Shown: positions 32,239 to 43,737, counted from the first letter of the stretch. The stretch: DNA of 64,000 nt from Tillus elongatus (GCA_964006375.1 OZ023267.1:81138182-81202181), one strand, 5' to 3'. The notes: a model not told the origin generated them from the letters alone. Numbers and translations: made by a program.

Positions 32239-32438
32239 CTCTACTGTACGCCACAATATTCGGTCACGTGACCACGATCATTCAGCAGATGACATCTGCA
32301 ACAGCCAAGTACCATGACATGCTAAACAACGTAAGGGAATTTATGAAACTACACGAAGTCCCAAAGGCCCTCTCGGAGCGAGTCATGGACTATGTGGTAT
32401 CAACTTGGGCAATGACAAAAGGCCTAGACCAAGACAAG
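32239..32438 (+). CDS. eag: eag K+ channel, exon with end of S6 and C-linker
   Basis: 200-nt exon between acceptor CTGTCTAG (32231-32238) and donor GTAAGA (32439). Joined to the phase-1 end of the previous exon it reads '[18 protein letters not shown]', which completes S6. The C-linker follows ('[20 protein letters not shown]', '[21 protein letters not shown]'). The C-linker couples the pore gate to the cyclic-nucleotide-binding homology domain. The exon ends in phase 0 at 'DQDK'. Near-identity to Drosophila eag over this stretch, as I know it, argues for strong constraint. Confidence 0.97.
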
Positions 32439-32781
32439 GTAAGACATGTGTAACATAAGGTTACGTATCTCTTTTCTTCTCTGCTGTGTGCACTGTAATG
32501 ATGCTTATCATTTGTTATTTTGTTTTATATAAATTGGTTACACGAGATTTAAATAGGGACAACGGGATTTTTCTTAGATGGTAAATACTGTATGTTGTGG
32601 TATTTTAAGGTAGCTAAACACTCAAAGCTGAAAAACAATTATTACTATAACCTTATGAGTTACACAATATAATTGCACTTTCAGTTCCTCTTAACTAATA
32701 TCTGTTACCTGCTGAGGCTTTCATAACTTTGCCCCAAATGATATTTAGTACACAATATCCTACTGAATTATCTTACTGAGT
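32439..32781. other. eag intron, no gene seen
   Basis: Short stretch before the hAT element. Nothing recognised. Confidence 0.6.
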
Positions 32782-33539
32782 CAGCGTTTCTCAACCTTTT
32801 AGTATTTGCGACTCAATTTCCAAGCACAATTTTAATCCCCCCTGTCTTACGTCCACCAGAAGTTCCGATTTGTTTCGAACATTCTATAACGTCTGCGCGG
32901 CGTGTATAAATGCTGCATCTCGTTCAGTCCCAGGCAGTCTCATTCGAGTCGATCCTTCTACCGTGATGTGTATGTTGCACTTTGCGTGTTAACTGCAATT
33001 CACGATATTAGAGTAGCAAGAGATTTATACAGTGTATACAGAATCATGGATACATTTTTAAGTGGGCGTAGGCCAGCATTTGACGATGGTGAAACATCAA
33101 CAAGTGCACAGACGAGAGTGGTTCTAATACACAAATGAACAAAATGTTCATTAGTTGTTGTAATTTTCGTTTATTGTCGTTTTTAATAGAAATATTTAAC
33201 TATGAATTTTCTACCCGATGTGACGTGGCTGCAACTTTTCGGAATAGGCTTGAATCAAAAAATGTTATAATGCAATTTCTACCTTGGAAATATGCTATAA
33301 TGCAAATAATTAATTTTAAAATTTATCAGTGACCCTTCCCCTAAGTTTTCTGCGCTGGTTAATCAAACAACCAGTATACGAAGGAAGATGAAGAGAATGA
33401 CAAGACAGTGCAGTGACAGAAATATAATATAAAAGTGTGCTAGAAGATGTGAGAAAAGGATTATACTGAAAGGCATTGAGGAAAAGATGTCAAAATTTAT
33501 TGGAAATATTAACTTATAATTTTCTTATAACAAAAATAT

Positions 33540-33954
33540 TTAAAGTTTGGGCTTATCAGCACTGAAGTAAATGAAGAAGGATGACGCCTGTCTGTCATTT
33601 GCTCAAAAATTTTGGCAGCAGATAGCATGACACCTAATAAACCTAAACGATACTTGGAAACGGTTCATATTGAGTACGTTATCAAACCCCGTGAATTATT
33701 CGAATTACATTAAAATCATATGAAAAGCCAAAATCTTTTTTTTAACTTTGCGAATAAAAAAACTTTGCTTGCCTCTTACAAAGTTTTATATCAAATAGCC
33801 AGATGTAAAAAGCCTCACATGATTGGCGAAAAGTCTATTCTGCCAGCTGCAATTGAGATTGTAGAAACTATAGAGCTCCTTTTTTCACACAATTTCAGTC
33901 TTTATCTTAATCAGATCATACTGTTGCTCGTCGAATTGGCGACCGGACGTTTCC
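33540..33954 (+). pseudogene. hAT transposase, 5' part
   Basis: Frames shift several times. 33720-33870 reads 'KTLLASYKVLYQIARCKKPHMIGEKSILPAA', a conserved hAT stretch. Just before the LINE another frame reads 'SDHTVARRIGD', interrupted upstream by a stop. The next residues of the family appear only beyond the LINE at 36993. Confidence 0.7.
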
Positions 33955-33995
33955 GGTTCTGGTGTATGAGTCGGTTTCCCTTATAAACAAAAATC

Positions 33996-34730
33996 ATGAT
34001 GGCTTCTCCTTGTACAAAAGATTCCGGAGGCAAAATACTCCTCCATTCGGATCTCCGGGAGAGGGGTGTACAGGGGGCGCCAGCATCGAGATTTACAATA
34101 TCCTTCTCGAATATATGTGGCCTAAATTCTAACCTGAACTCCGTCCACCATTTCCTCCAGGCTAATAGGCCCCAACTCCTCTTCCTGACCGAAACTCAAA
34201 TCAGTGCCAAAACAGCCACTAATCACCTCAATTTCCCGGGGTATGAGCTCCTTACTTTTTTTAGATTGCATGGAGGCGTGTGCGCGTACGTCCGTAGCAA
34301 TCTACCCTGCACCAGACTCCCCAATTTAGAAGCTGGAAGAAAAGACATACTATGGATAAAACTCTCTCTCAGGGCTGCAACTAAATTCATCTGTTGCATT
34401 TACCGGTCACCTTCTGACAACAACTTTGTCCAGCTCTTTGACTACCTTTCTGAAAAAACCGACCATCTGATTTCTGAATATCCTGCCTCCGAGGTCACTA
34501 TTGACTTCAATGTCCATAATAAGGAATGGCTAGGATCTTCAAAAACCGATCCACAAGGAAGAGCAGCGGAGGCCTTTGCAGTCAGCAATTCTTTAGCCAA
34601 TATGGTTCAGCAACCTACTTACTTTCCTCGCATCCCAACACACAGCTCAGATCCCTTGGATCTCTTTCTTACTACAAATCCTGACTGCTATAATATATCA
34701 TCACCGCCGCCCTGGGTCGCTCAGACCACG
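33996..34730 (+). pseudogene. LINE endonuclease (APE-type)
   Basis: The frame from 33996 has 'ISFSNICGLNSNLNSVHHFL', 'LLFLTETQI', 'GGVCAYVRSN', 'CCIYRSPSDNN', 'DFNVHNKEWLGSSKTD' and 'THSSDPLDLFLT', in the order of an apurinic-type endonuclease. The 'SDH' box near the end is readable only in the neighbouring frame (about 34715-34725), so a frameshift near 34705 separates this from the RT. The usual Gly before 'DFN' is absent. The nuclease nicks target DNA to prime reverse transcription. Confidence 0.85.
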
Positions 34731-34732
34731 GC

Positions 34733-36844
34733 ATGGTCACTGCTTCCTGGGCAATGCAACCCGAGGTCACACAGTCATCACACCCACGTATCGTTTGGCA
34801 CTACAACTCCGCGAACTGGGACGAAATGCAAGATTACTTTTCCTCCTTTCCATGGGCCTCTGTCTGCTTCTCTCATCCTGACCCGTCTGATATCTCACAA
34901 AACGTCACCGAAATTATCCAAGCTGGCATGGAATTATTTATTCCACGTACACAGAAAACCTCTTCAGCCACTCAAAAGCCCTGGTTCTCTAAATCCTGTG
35001 ACAAGGCCAGACTTGAAAAGGTCAAAGCTCACAAAACACTTCTACACAATCCCAGTCAAGAAAACCGTCATGCATTTAACGACGCAAGAAACCGCTATGT
35101 CCGCATTCTTTCTGAGGCAAAAAACTCGTTTAATAACCACATCAAAAACAAAGTCCTATTAAGCTCCAACGGCGGCAAACCCTTCTGGACTCTTGCTAAA
35201 TCTATTGGGAATAATTTCTGCAAAAGCACGTTCCCACCTCTTGTCTCAGGGGATGTAATTGTTTCTACCACCCTGGGCAAGGCTGAACTTTTTGCTTCGT
35301 TGTTCGCCAGCAATTCTACTCTCAACCCACCTCCAAATGTTCAACCACCAACAGTCCCCAATGTCGCGCATAAAATGACGGATATCATTTTCAAAACTAA
35401 AAAGGTACGAAAGATGCTCTCTTCTCTTAATACCAGGAAGGCCTCTGGTCTTGACGAGATCCCAGCAATTGTTCTCAAAAAATACGCACCAGAACTGGCT
35501 CCTGTCCTGACTCGTCTATTTCAGATATCTTACAATAAAGGCATATTCCTTAGTAACTGGAAAACTGCTCGAGTACAACCCGTCCCCAAGAAAGGATCGC
35601 AAGCGCTTCCTAGCAACTACAGGCCTATTTATCTCCTTTCAGTCATCTCTAAAGTGATGGAAAAGTATATAAACACCGAATTACTAAAATTTCTTGAAAA
35701 ACACAGTTTAATCCACGATAAGCAGTATGGATTCTGTCAGCGCAGATCAACTGCCGACCTCCTTTCCTTTGTCACCCATTCTTGGAACAAGTCTATGGAA
35801 CTACACGGTGAATCCCAGATTGTCGCTCTAGACATATCCAAAGCATTCGACCAGGTCTGGCACGCAGCGCTGCTTAATAAACTACCGGCCGTTGGCCTAT
35901 CACCAAAACTCTGTACTTGGCATGCACATTTCCTCTCCAACTGGCGCATTTCTGTTGTCGTGGATGGCCATTCCTCTAAACTGTATCCAATTAATGCAGG
36001 AGTTCCTCAAGGTTCAGCTTTAGCCCCTACTTTGTTTCTTGTCCACATCAATGACCTCCTCTCTAGCACATCCAACCCAGTTCACAGTTACGCGGACGAC
36101 AGCACCCTCCACTCCAATATACAATACACTAAGCCTGTCACTTTAGCCCAACTAGATGAGGATTGCAGGCTCATGGAGGGTTCTATCTCCGCGGATCTCC
36201 AAAAAATATTAGACTGGGGAAGTAGAAATCTTGTACAATTCAACCCGACCAAATCACAGTATTGCTTTCTTTCTCATAAGAGATACACCAGCACTGGACC
36301 CATCATAATAAACAACCAAGTTATTCAAAGTAATGAGTCCTTTTCACTTGTTGGCATCTCTGTGGATCGAAATCTCAATTGGCACCAACATGTCACATCA
36401 ATTGCAGAAGCGGCTGCTAAGAAATTAGGTTTCCTCTTCCGGGCTCGCAAATATTTTTCACCAGCTAATCTCTATACTTTATATGCTTCACAAATAAGAC
36501 CAAACCTCGAATACTGCTCCCACATCTGGGGTGCTGCTTCCGCTTCTACACTCGCTATCCTGGACCTTATTCAAAAGAGAGCTATACGTCTCATCGGTGA
36601 CCCCACCCTTACCCAAAGGCTGCCATCCCTTGCCCACCGACGTGCCGTCGGTGACCTCTCTCTCTTTTATAGATATCTGCATGGGCACTGCTCAGAGGAG
36701 CTTTCTTCTATAGTTTATCCACCTGCTGCCCCCAACAGATCTACCAGGGGAACAGAGCGAATGCACCCTTTTACTGTCCAGGTCACCAGACATAGAACAT
36801 CTTGTTATGCCCGCTCTTTTGTCCCGAGGACTTCTAAGTTGTGA
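34733..36844 (+). CDS. LINE reverse transcriptase
   Basis: 703-aa frame. A linker with 'WFSKSCDKARLEK' is followed by RT blocks: 'LNTRKASGLDEIPAIVLKK', 'NWKTARVQPVPKKG', 'NYRPIYLLSVISKVMEKYI', 'LEKHSLIHDKQYGF', 'IVALDISKAFDQVWHAALL' (catalytic Asp), 'AGVPQGSALAPTLFLVHIND' and 'HSYADDSTL' (YADD box intact). Then comes the C-terminal region 'YCSHIWGAASASTLAILDLI' and 'RRAVGDLSLFYRYLHGHC'. It stops at 36842 where relatives continue 'LWNSLP', readable just past the stop, so the end is truncated by one base change. This is the longest open frame in the window. Confidence 0.93.
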   Translation: MVTASWAMQPEVTQSSHPRIVWHYNSANWDEMQDYFSSFPWASVCFSHPDPSDISQNVTEIIQAGMELFIPRTQKTSSATQKPWFSKSCDKARLEKVKAHKTLLHNPSQENRHAFNDARNRYVRILSEAKNSFNNHIKNKVLLSSNGGKPFWTLAKSIGNNFCKSTFPPLVSGDVIVSTTLGKAELFASLFASNSTLNPPPNVQPPTVPNVAHKMTDIIFKTKKVRKMLSSLNTRKASGLDEIPAIVLKKYAPELAPVLTRLFQISYNKGIFLSNWKTARVQPVPKKGSQALPSNYRPIYLLSVISKVMEKYINTELLKFLEKHSLIHDKQYGFCQRRSTADLLSFVTHSWNKSMELHGESQIVALDISKAFDQVWHAALLNKLPAVGLSPKLCTWHAHFLSNWRISVVVDGHSSKLYPINAGVPQGSALAPTLFLVHINDLLSSTSNPVHSYADDSTLHSNIQYTKPVTLAQLDEDCRLMEGSISADLQKILDWGSRNLVQFNPTKSQYCFLSHKRYTSTGPIIINNQVIQSNESFSLVGISVDRNLNWHQHVTSIAEAAAKKLGFLFRARKYFSPANLYTLYASQIRPNLEYCSHIWGAASASTLAILDLIQKRAIRLIGDPTLTQRLPSLAHRRAVGDLSLFYRYLHGHCSEELSSIVYPPAAPNRSTRGTERMHPFTVQVTRHRTSCYARSFVPRTSKL

Positions 36845-36985
36845 AACTCCTTGCCGGCACATGTTTTTCCTTCTCCCCCGAACCTCCAAACCTTCAAGTC
36901 CTGAATTAACAAGTTGCCTCTTTCCTCCTTGTCGACACCCACGATACGATAGTATTTAGGCTGTATGCCCTCGTGGTGTGTTGTT

Positions 36986-38200
36986 CAAATTTAAGATATA
37001 GCTAAAGATGTACAGCCACAGCTTTTGAGGGAGTTGCCTTTTTTTGCAATTCAGCTTAATGAGGCAACAGGTAGCAATAAAGATGCTCATTTAATTGCCT
37101 ATGTTCGATTTTGGGATGGTATGCCAGTAGCAGAAGAACTACAATTCTGCAAACTAATAGAACTCAAAGCAACAGCACTTGCATTATTTGTCATCATAAA
37201 GGATTTTCTAAACAAGGCAAAAAGATTGGACAAATTGCTTCGAAATATGCACCGATGGTGCTCGTAAAATGTCTGGAAAATTCCAAAGTATACAAGCACT
37301 TGTGACACAAGAATCTCCACAGTGCATCTGGACACATTGCATGATCTACAGAGAAGCTCTGGCTTCCGAAGAAATGAATCCTGGTCTGAATATTGTGTAA
37401 CGACGGTAGTAACCATACTAAATTATATAAAGTTCACATTTCTGTACGTTCAGCGCTACTATTTCATTGCGAGGCAAAATGGTTTTCACGTAAAACATTT
37501 TTGCATCATGTTTATGAATTAAGAGATGAAATCGCCATTTTATAGAAGAAAAAACCCACCGGACACCGACAAGTTTCCAGAAGATCTTCTGTGATGAAAT
37601 TGAGCTACCTGGTCGACATATTCGAGAAATTAAATACCTTGAATCTTCAACCCAAGGAGCAAACACACATATGTTGGATACGAGTGAAAAAGTTAATGCG
37701 TTTTGTGGGAAACTGATATTATGGAGCAGAAATGTAAAGCCCAAAAACGTATAAATTTTTGCAAATGTGGATGAATGTGTTGAAACTTACAAAGTTGAAG
37801 AACAACATGTAGAGGTTGTTTTTGTAACCATCGAAAATGCTGGCAAAGAATTTGAAATTGTCTTGCTTTTTCTTTGCAACTTGATAACAAGTGACGAGTA
37901 AGTTAGGGACCCGCTTAAAAATACTCCCTAAGGTCTCTCAACTGGCGAAGAAGAAATCTTTATAGACTTCACGGCAAGTGGCGAAATCAAAAGACGATTT
38001 AGTAATAAATCACTCTTTGAATATTGGACAAGGTCGGATGATGAGTTTTCTGCACTGAAAACAAGAGCATTCCATATACTATTATTATTTTCAACATCCT
38101 ACCTGTTGGAAATATCTTCCAGCAAGATTGCACAGTTCTTAAAACACACGTGCATCTTTAAAATCCGCGTTATAGACCATTCAAGAAAAACACATTAAAA
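36986..38200 (+). pseudogene. hAT transposase, 3' part
   Basis: Continues the transposase beyond the LINE: 'DIAKDVQPQLLRELPFFAI' then 'VRFWDGMPVAEELQF' (about 37000-37270), 'LVDIFEKLNTLNLQPKEQ' (about 37605) and 'WTRSDDEFSALKTRAFHILL' (about 38025), followed by the expected dimerisation-domain end. Several stops and frame changes are present. Confidence 0.75.
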
Positions 38201-38350
38201 ACATTCATCTCTTGTAGAGGTGGTGTGCTTGTGGTTCATAAGTTTCCTAGGAAGCTGATAGGGAGCGGGGGAGAATGACTCTCACTTTGTCTCTAGACAC
38301 ATATGGTTATTAGGTCAGAAGTCAGAACCCCCTTGACAGTGAAACTATAA

Positions 38351-38626
38351 TGTAACGAACTCTCTACTCTCTTTATAGAATCTCTTATTTTTCTCAGTTA
38401 GTGAATACCATTTTTTCAATTAATCGACAAAAGTAATTATAATCAATTAAGTTCGGTTCCCGCTAGCGCCGTGGAAGTAAAAAAGACACTCTGTAACCAG
38501 TTTATTGTATAGTATATCTTGTTTTTGTATTGTATTGTACTTTGTCGACAATCGGCATTTATTTGTCAAGTGTTATTGTTTCCTGTTATTATTCGTTAAT
38601 AAAACGTAGAATTTGCATACAACAGG
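38351..38626 (+). repeat. Possible solo LTR
   Basis: About 276 bp beginning TGTAACGAACTC and ending CATACAACA (TG...CA ends), with a TTCGTTAATAAAACG polyadenylation-like stretch near the end. No target duplication found, so this is tentative. Confidence 0.3.
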
Positions 38627-39460
38627 TGGTCCTTCACTTAATAATACTCCACCCACAACAATGTTAAAGAACATCCTCGAAACTATTCATATAGTGTGGC
38701 GAAGCTTGTGTCTCCTTCAAAAGTTTACTAATTGTCTCACAACCCCAAATTTTATCAGTACCTTCGCGAAACCAGGTTTTCTGCAGTTGCTGCTTCATCC
38801 CCTACCCCCGAAAGCGATCTTACCCAAAAACAATTCGAAGCGTCCCTTTGTCGGGTGCTTACTGGAGACCAAATTTGAAGATTACATCTCAGTTCCTTCA
38901 AAAGTTATAGCGCCTACTAACAGACAGACGTACATTCCGACAGACTGACCGACCAACGGATAGACAGACCGACAGCCAAAAAAATTTTCGTTCCAGAATT
39001 AAGATTTCTATATATTTTGAGACTTTTTATGCCAATTTGGCAAAAAAAATATTAACTTTGGCAATAATATTCCACCCCCACACATTCAACCCCTTATTTA
39101 ATTTCAGCACAGAGTACCAGCTTTTCTATGAAATTTAAAATTTTCTGATAAATTAACCCTAAAACGTTATATTCACTCCCCATTCATCCCCTACCCCTAA
39201 AACGATTTTACTCCAAAACAACCCGAACCGTTCGTTTGTCGAGTGCTAACTGTATACCAAATTTGAAGACGGTGTACAAAGAATTCATTCTAAAGTTATC
39301 ATGGCTACAAATAGACAGACATAGAGACCGACAGACCGATAGACCGACAGACAGACAGTCCGGCAGACCAACAGATCGACAGACCGACAGACAAAAAAAG
39401 TTCGTTCCCAAATCATGTTTTCTATGTAGTTTAGTTAGTAGTTTATTGTTTATGTTTTAA
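38627..39460 (+). repeat. Dispersed tandem repeat with (GACA)n arrays
   Basis: Two ~400-bp units. Each holds TCATCCCCTACCCC, an ACCAAATTTGAAGA block, an array of GACAGACCGACAG-type tetramers (38925-38985 and 39310-39400) and a TTCGTTCC block. Inverted relatives with the same block order are at 60030-60880. Confidence 0.8.
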
Positions 39461-39889
39461 TACTCTTTACGAAGTTTAAGCGTATAACAAATTTTGAAAT
39501 TTTTGTCGCCGATGCGATACTTCCACACGGTGTGGCTTAAGCTTTACAAGGAGATATCTCGAAAACGGTTCAATATTTTTTTGTGAAATTTTGGTGAAGT
39601 AATAGGGAGAAAGGGCGACATGTTCAAACATATTTTTGATATTTACAGCCCCCTCTGTGTTGGGGGGGGGGTAACTTTGGATTTTAAAATGGGGTGATGT
39701 ACTTTTTTTAATAAAACTCGTATTAACTAGGAATGTGTGCAAAACAATTTTTATTTGCGATTTCGGTTACGAAATTATATTGTTTTTTGTTGTTGTTACT
39801 CGAATTATGGCTGTGGCTACGAAATTATGATTTATTAGGTTAAGATACAAAAAATATTAACAATTAAATTACAACTTATTTATCGTCTG

Positions 39890-40185
39890 TGATGAGTGAG
39901 AGATTGTCGAAATATCCCCTTTCGACTTTCTCGCTCTTTTTCTAAATGAATCCCGTACATAATGCAACATTTCAGGTGTTACTAATGAGCGTGAACCGGA
40001 TTCTGTTTTTCATATCACCTAAAATTTTTGGTGCAATCGCTATCATTTTTTTTTGTAAAACCCCAAAAGAAATAACCAAGGGGGTCAAATCCGGGGCGAT
40101 ATCAGGCCAATTGACAGGACCTGCCCTACCAATGCATCTGTTTTTAACCGACTTCAAAAAAGGAAGTGGTTCTATGTTCGTCTTT
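39890..40185 (-). pseudogene. Mariner-related transposase, C-terminal fragment
   Basis: Minus strand: 'CIGRAGPVNWPDIAPDLTPL' and, after small shifts, 'LGDMKNRIRFTLISNT', then 'HYVRDSFRKRARK'. This is the region around the third catalytic residue in the family seen at 28640-29110. The N-terminal part is missing. Confidence 0.75.
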
Positions 40186-40221
40186 ATGTTAATTACAAAT
40201 AAGTACACTTTAAAAAAATCT

Positions 40222-40335
40222 CGCGATCGTTTCACTAACCAAGTTAGCGTCATCAGAGGATGAATAGTTCCCTCTCCTGAGAATTATTCATTGTCTGATG
40301 ATGATAACTTGGTTAGTGAAACGATCGTCAGGTTT
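40222..40335. ncRNA. Inverted pair of hammerhead-like motifs
   Basis: Minus motif 40260-40222: CTGATGA, C, GCTAAC/GTTAGT stem with TTG loop, GAAA, palindromic CGATCG. Plus motif from 40295: CTGATGA (40295-40301), TGATAACTTGGTTAGT, GAAA (40318-40321), CGATCG, TC. They share the layout of the Penelope-like copies, including the extra base after CTGATGA. Confidence 0.5.
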
Positions 40336-40429
40336 TTTAATGTGTTCTGGTGATTTGGATTCTTCAAGTGTACTCATCAGTGCTCATCATCGTTTCTAAT
40401 CTTCACTTAGTGTCGTCTGTATGTATATT

Positions 40430-41015
40430 TTTATGTATGTTCACAGATATTTTCGTCAATTGTGGACCACTTTTAAAATCTTTTTTTAATGGTATACTCT
40501 TGAGGTGGTCCCATTTTCATCAAATCAAGATCCGATGATGGGATCTCAGGTAAATTGAGGAAACTCCTCAAACACTATTTTTTTATGTATCTTCACAGAT
40601 ATTTTCGTCAACTGCAGACCTTTCTTTTAAATTTTGGTTGAAAGGATATACTTCTAAGGTAGTCCATTTTTCACCAAGTCAGGATCAGATGACAAGATCT
40701 CCGGGAAACCGAGGGAAATTCTTAAAAAATATTTTTTTATGTTTGTTCACCGATATTTTCGTCAATGGTTTTTTTGTTTGAAAGGGTATACTTCTGAGCT
40801 GGTCCTGTTTTCACCAAGTTGGGATCTGATGATGGAATCTCAGGAAAATCGAGGGGAATCCTCAAAAATTGTTTTTTTGTTTTGTTTATGTTTAGCGATA
40901 TTTTCGTCCATTGTTTTTTGTTTGAAAGGGTATACTGCTGAGGTGGTCCTATTTTCATCAAGTCAGGATCTGATGATGGATCTCAGGGAAATCGAGGTAA
41001 ATCCTGTTATAATCT
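40430..41015 (+). repeat. ~150-bp tandem repeat, four units
   Basis: Units begin near 40444, 40594, 40749 and 40893, each with a GATATTTTCGTC block, a GGGTATACTNCTGAGGTGGTCC block and a GGATCTGATGATGGNATCTC block. Spacing is 144-155 bp. No common reading frame. Confidence 0.85.
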
Positions 41016-41479
41016 ATGTAACTTAATGGTCTACTGTAACACAGCACTCTCATTATATTATAGCAGTTTTCTAAAACCATACTCACTATGCACGTATATT
41101 CATACTGAAAATGAAAAAATAAACAAACTAAAAAACAATTAAACCGACATCAAAATATGCACAAAAAGGCGAAAAATAACTGGATTACAGGTTTGATTCA
41201 GAAGACAAAAATTAATTTAAATGAAATATTGTTATATGCGCTAAGTACTTATCTATTTGAAGTCGTTGCCACTCCTGAAACACAATAATACGTAGCGATA
41301 TAAACAATTTAAAAGCGGATTGTAATTCTAGTGAAATACCTAAATGCGTTGTTAATGATCAACCCACGCATTCCGTGCCGTGCGCGGAGAAACTTGCAAT
41401 CTGGCGGGAGTGGACCTAGCCTATCTACCTACTACCTAATGAGCTTGGTACCGACTTCAAACCCATAAGTAAGTAGCGC
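41016..41479. other. eag intron, no gene seen
   Basis: Nothing recognised. Confidence 0.55.
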
Positions 41480-41529
41480 ATGTAATAATGTTTCATTTAA
41501 ATCAATTTTTGTCCTTTGAATTCAGCTCT

Positions 41530-42116
41530 GCCGGATCCCGCATGTCGATACCATTTCTTCCTATCCTTCCAGTTCTCGGTCTCGATGGCTCGATCTCTCA
41601 TATTTTAATCAATTCCTTTATTCATTACGTTGTCGGTCTTCCTCTTCTTCTCCCAGAGCTCACTATGGCCATTGTATCTCTTTATCCCCATTACGTGTCT
41701 ATAGTAACTGTCTGGATTCTACTCTTTCTGCTATTGTAAATGCGCGCCTCGTTTTCCTTCTTATCTCTTCGTTTATAATGTGTTGTATTCTCGAAATATT
41801 ACATGGTCTTCTTAAGAAGTCCATTTCCACGGTTTCTATCATCCTTCTCTCTTTCTCTGAGAGTTGCCAGCATTCACTGCTGTAGATTAAAATAGGCTCC
41901 ACTATAGTTGTGTAAATTGTCGTTTTGGTTTGGAGTTTCATTTTGCTTGGCCAGAGTAACGAGTTCTGCAAGCGAACAGCCTTCTTTCTTTGTTGTGCCC
42001 TAATTTTGATATCATTTTCTGTTGTTCCATTTTCCGAAATAATGCTTCCCAAATATTTAAATTCGCTACATTTTTTTAGTCTGTGCAGCTGTAGGTCTGG
42101 GTCTTCTTCATGCGCG
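41530..42116 (-). pseudogene. RTE-like reverse transcriptase, C-terminal part
   Basis: Resumes directly at the errantivirus's left target duplication: 'CSEFKYLGSIISENGTTEND', 'RLQNSLLWPSKMKLQTKT', 'LIYSSECWQLSEKERRMIE', and after a break 'RAIETENWKDRKKWYRH'. These are the usual RT thumb and C-terminal blocks of this LINE type. Confidence 0.85.
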
Positions 42117-42549
42117 ACTTAACTTTACGGTTAAGACGTTTGAATTTTTTAAACAATTTATTTAATGATTTACACAATTAATACTTAATATAAAATTACA
42201 ATATAAAAATAAAGACAAACACGAATATCAACATAAGTGTGATATATAAATGTGAGCACACGATGTGCAGAGTCTTAACTTGGAAACAAGAATGAACGAC
42301 GCGCTGAAGGCGAACCGTCTATTTATAACATGTCCCCCAGGCGTGGCACTATTATTGTTCTCCCGAGGTGACTTTTAGTTTATTTGACACAGTTTCCCAC
42401 GTGTGACATTCACTTTACTACGCCGTTTCCAAGGTGTCTCCTATCTTACTGATTTAAAGGTGCCTTCTATGATCTTGACGACTCGGCTCTCCTGCTCTGG
42501 GAAGGTTACTCGTTGTTATAATAGCCTATTGTAGGTGGCCTATTTATCT
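42117..42549 (-). repeat. 3' LTR of errantivirus 2
   Basis: 433 bp. In element orientation it starts AGATAAATAGG and ends GTTAAGT. Paired with 47209-47638. Confidence 0.92.
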
Positions 42550-43737
42550 CCTCCCCCTTTGAAGAAGGAAGCTACGGTTCGTTCCGGATTTTCAAGGGAA
42601 ATCCGGTTTCGATGTTTGCTAGATTTTCTTCCTTGGTTTTCTTCCATTTCTTCAACCCCAATCTCGTTGCTGTTGTTATGACGACAATTATGTCAGCCAC
42701 ATATAATAATACAGTCCATATACTCAGCTGATGTCTAGGTATATTGATCGGTCCTGGAATATTTCACTTGATCGTTTGAAGTTGATTCTGTATCTGATCG
42801 ATGTTGTGTAGCTGTACGTTTTTTAATGTTAATTCAGGTACCTTTTCTGGAATTTTTGGATCTTCTCAATTCGGGGATTCTAATTCGAGTAGATTGAACA
42901 GTTGTTGAGTTTCCGACGTTGTTGGGCGGGTCTTGTAAATTTTGTTTCCGATCTTAAATTGGCAATTTGGTTGAAGGGTAATTAGTTTGATACCCTTTAT
43001 GATATTGGTCCACTCTTGTTCCTTGCAAGTTACTCCGGCGTTTGTCTCTGGTGCTATAACAATTTACTTCCATATCTTGAAACAGTCGGTTTCTTAATTT
43101 TGACTACTTCTTGCTTACAGTTATTTCTGGTTTTTTTTAATTTGATTAATTTAATTTCACATGGGTTTTGATCATTCATGGAAGTTGGATTGTCGTCTTT
43201 GCAGGAATACAATTGGTTCTTTAAATTTTGGCATTCTTAATTGCGATAGGCATATTGTTTACCGGTTAGGATCAGGTAGTTGGTTCTAGGAATTATCATG
43301 GTAAATGTGTGTGGATTTTTGGGGATTGGTAAAGTGTATAATTGATAATAAGTATACTCTGATTCATCTACTAACGGTATTTCTATTTGAAATATAATTT
43401 TGGAAATCATTTAACCCTTTTTATTTTAAATATTTTTTCATGTAGATTTAGATTAGTGGTTGTTAGTCATTTTGAATTAGTTACGTAATTTTATATTTTA
43501 TTGAGTTCATTTATTATAAATTTTGGTTTCAATATAGATGAGTGAAATATTTTGAGAAGGTGATTGCATTTTCTGTTTTTAGAACTAGTTCCTGAATATT
43601 GTTTAGCAAATGGCTTAATTGGCTGAGTAATTCTATATTTTTTATGCGGTGGTAATGAGTTAGTTGTTAATTGTACTTGCTAATTCGTTTATTATTTTCA
43701 ATATTGTGTCTTGATTATGATTCAATTTGACTATTGT

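Larger units (their letters stand above)
33955..36985 (+). mobile_element. Jockey/CR1-type non-LTR retrotransposon inserted in the hAT element
   Basis: Carries an endonuclease frame and a reverse transcriptase frame on the plus strand, in higher-G+C DNA than the surroundings. hAT coding sequence is broken at about 33954 and resumes at about 36990. A clean target duplication was not found (AATTGGCGA and AATTTAAGA are only loosely similar). Confidence 0.85.
32782..38200 (+). mobile_element. hAT transposon (ZBED/Charlie-like), split by a LINE
   Basis: The left end CAGCGTTTCTCAACC (32782-32796) is a typical hAT terminal repeat. The transposase follows in pieces. A start is 'MDTFLSGRRPAFDDGETSTS' (33046). 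A decayed BED-type finger lies around 33560-33660. 'ASYKVLYQIARCKKPHMIGE' (from 33780) comes next, then, after the LINE at 33955-36985, 'DIAKDVQPQLL' (36993). The C-terminal dimerisation region is near 38025-38110 ('WTRSDDEFSALKTRAF'). About 2.4 kb once the LINE is set aside. I could not find the matching right terminal repeat. Confidence 0.75.

Noticed and set aside
32902..33138. Separate 78-aa gene
   Set aside because: Its C-terminal half is the start of the hAT transposase and its N-terminal half is untranslated-region-like.
36488..36889. Minus-strand frames of about 65 aa
   Set aside because: Antisense shadows of the LINE reverse transcriptase.
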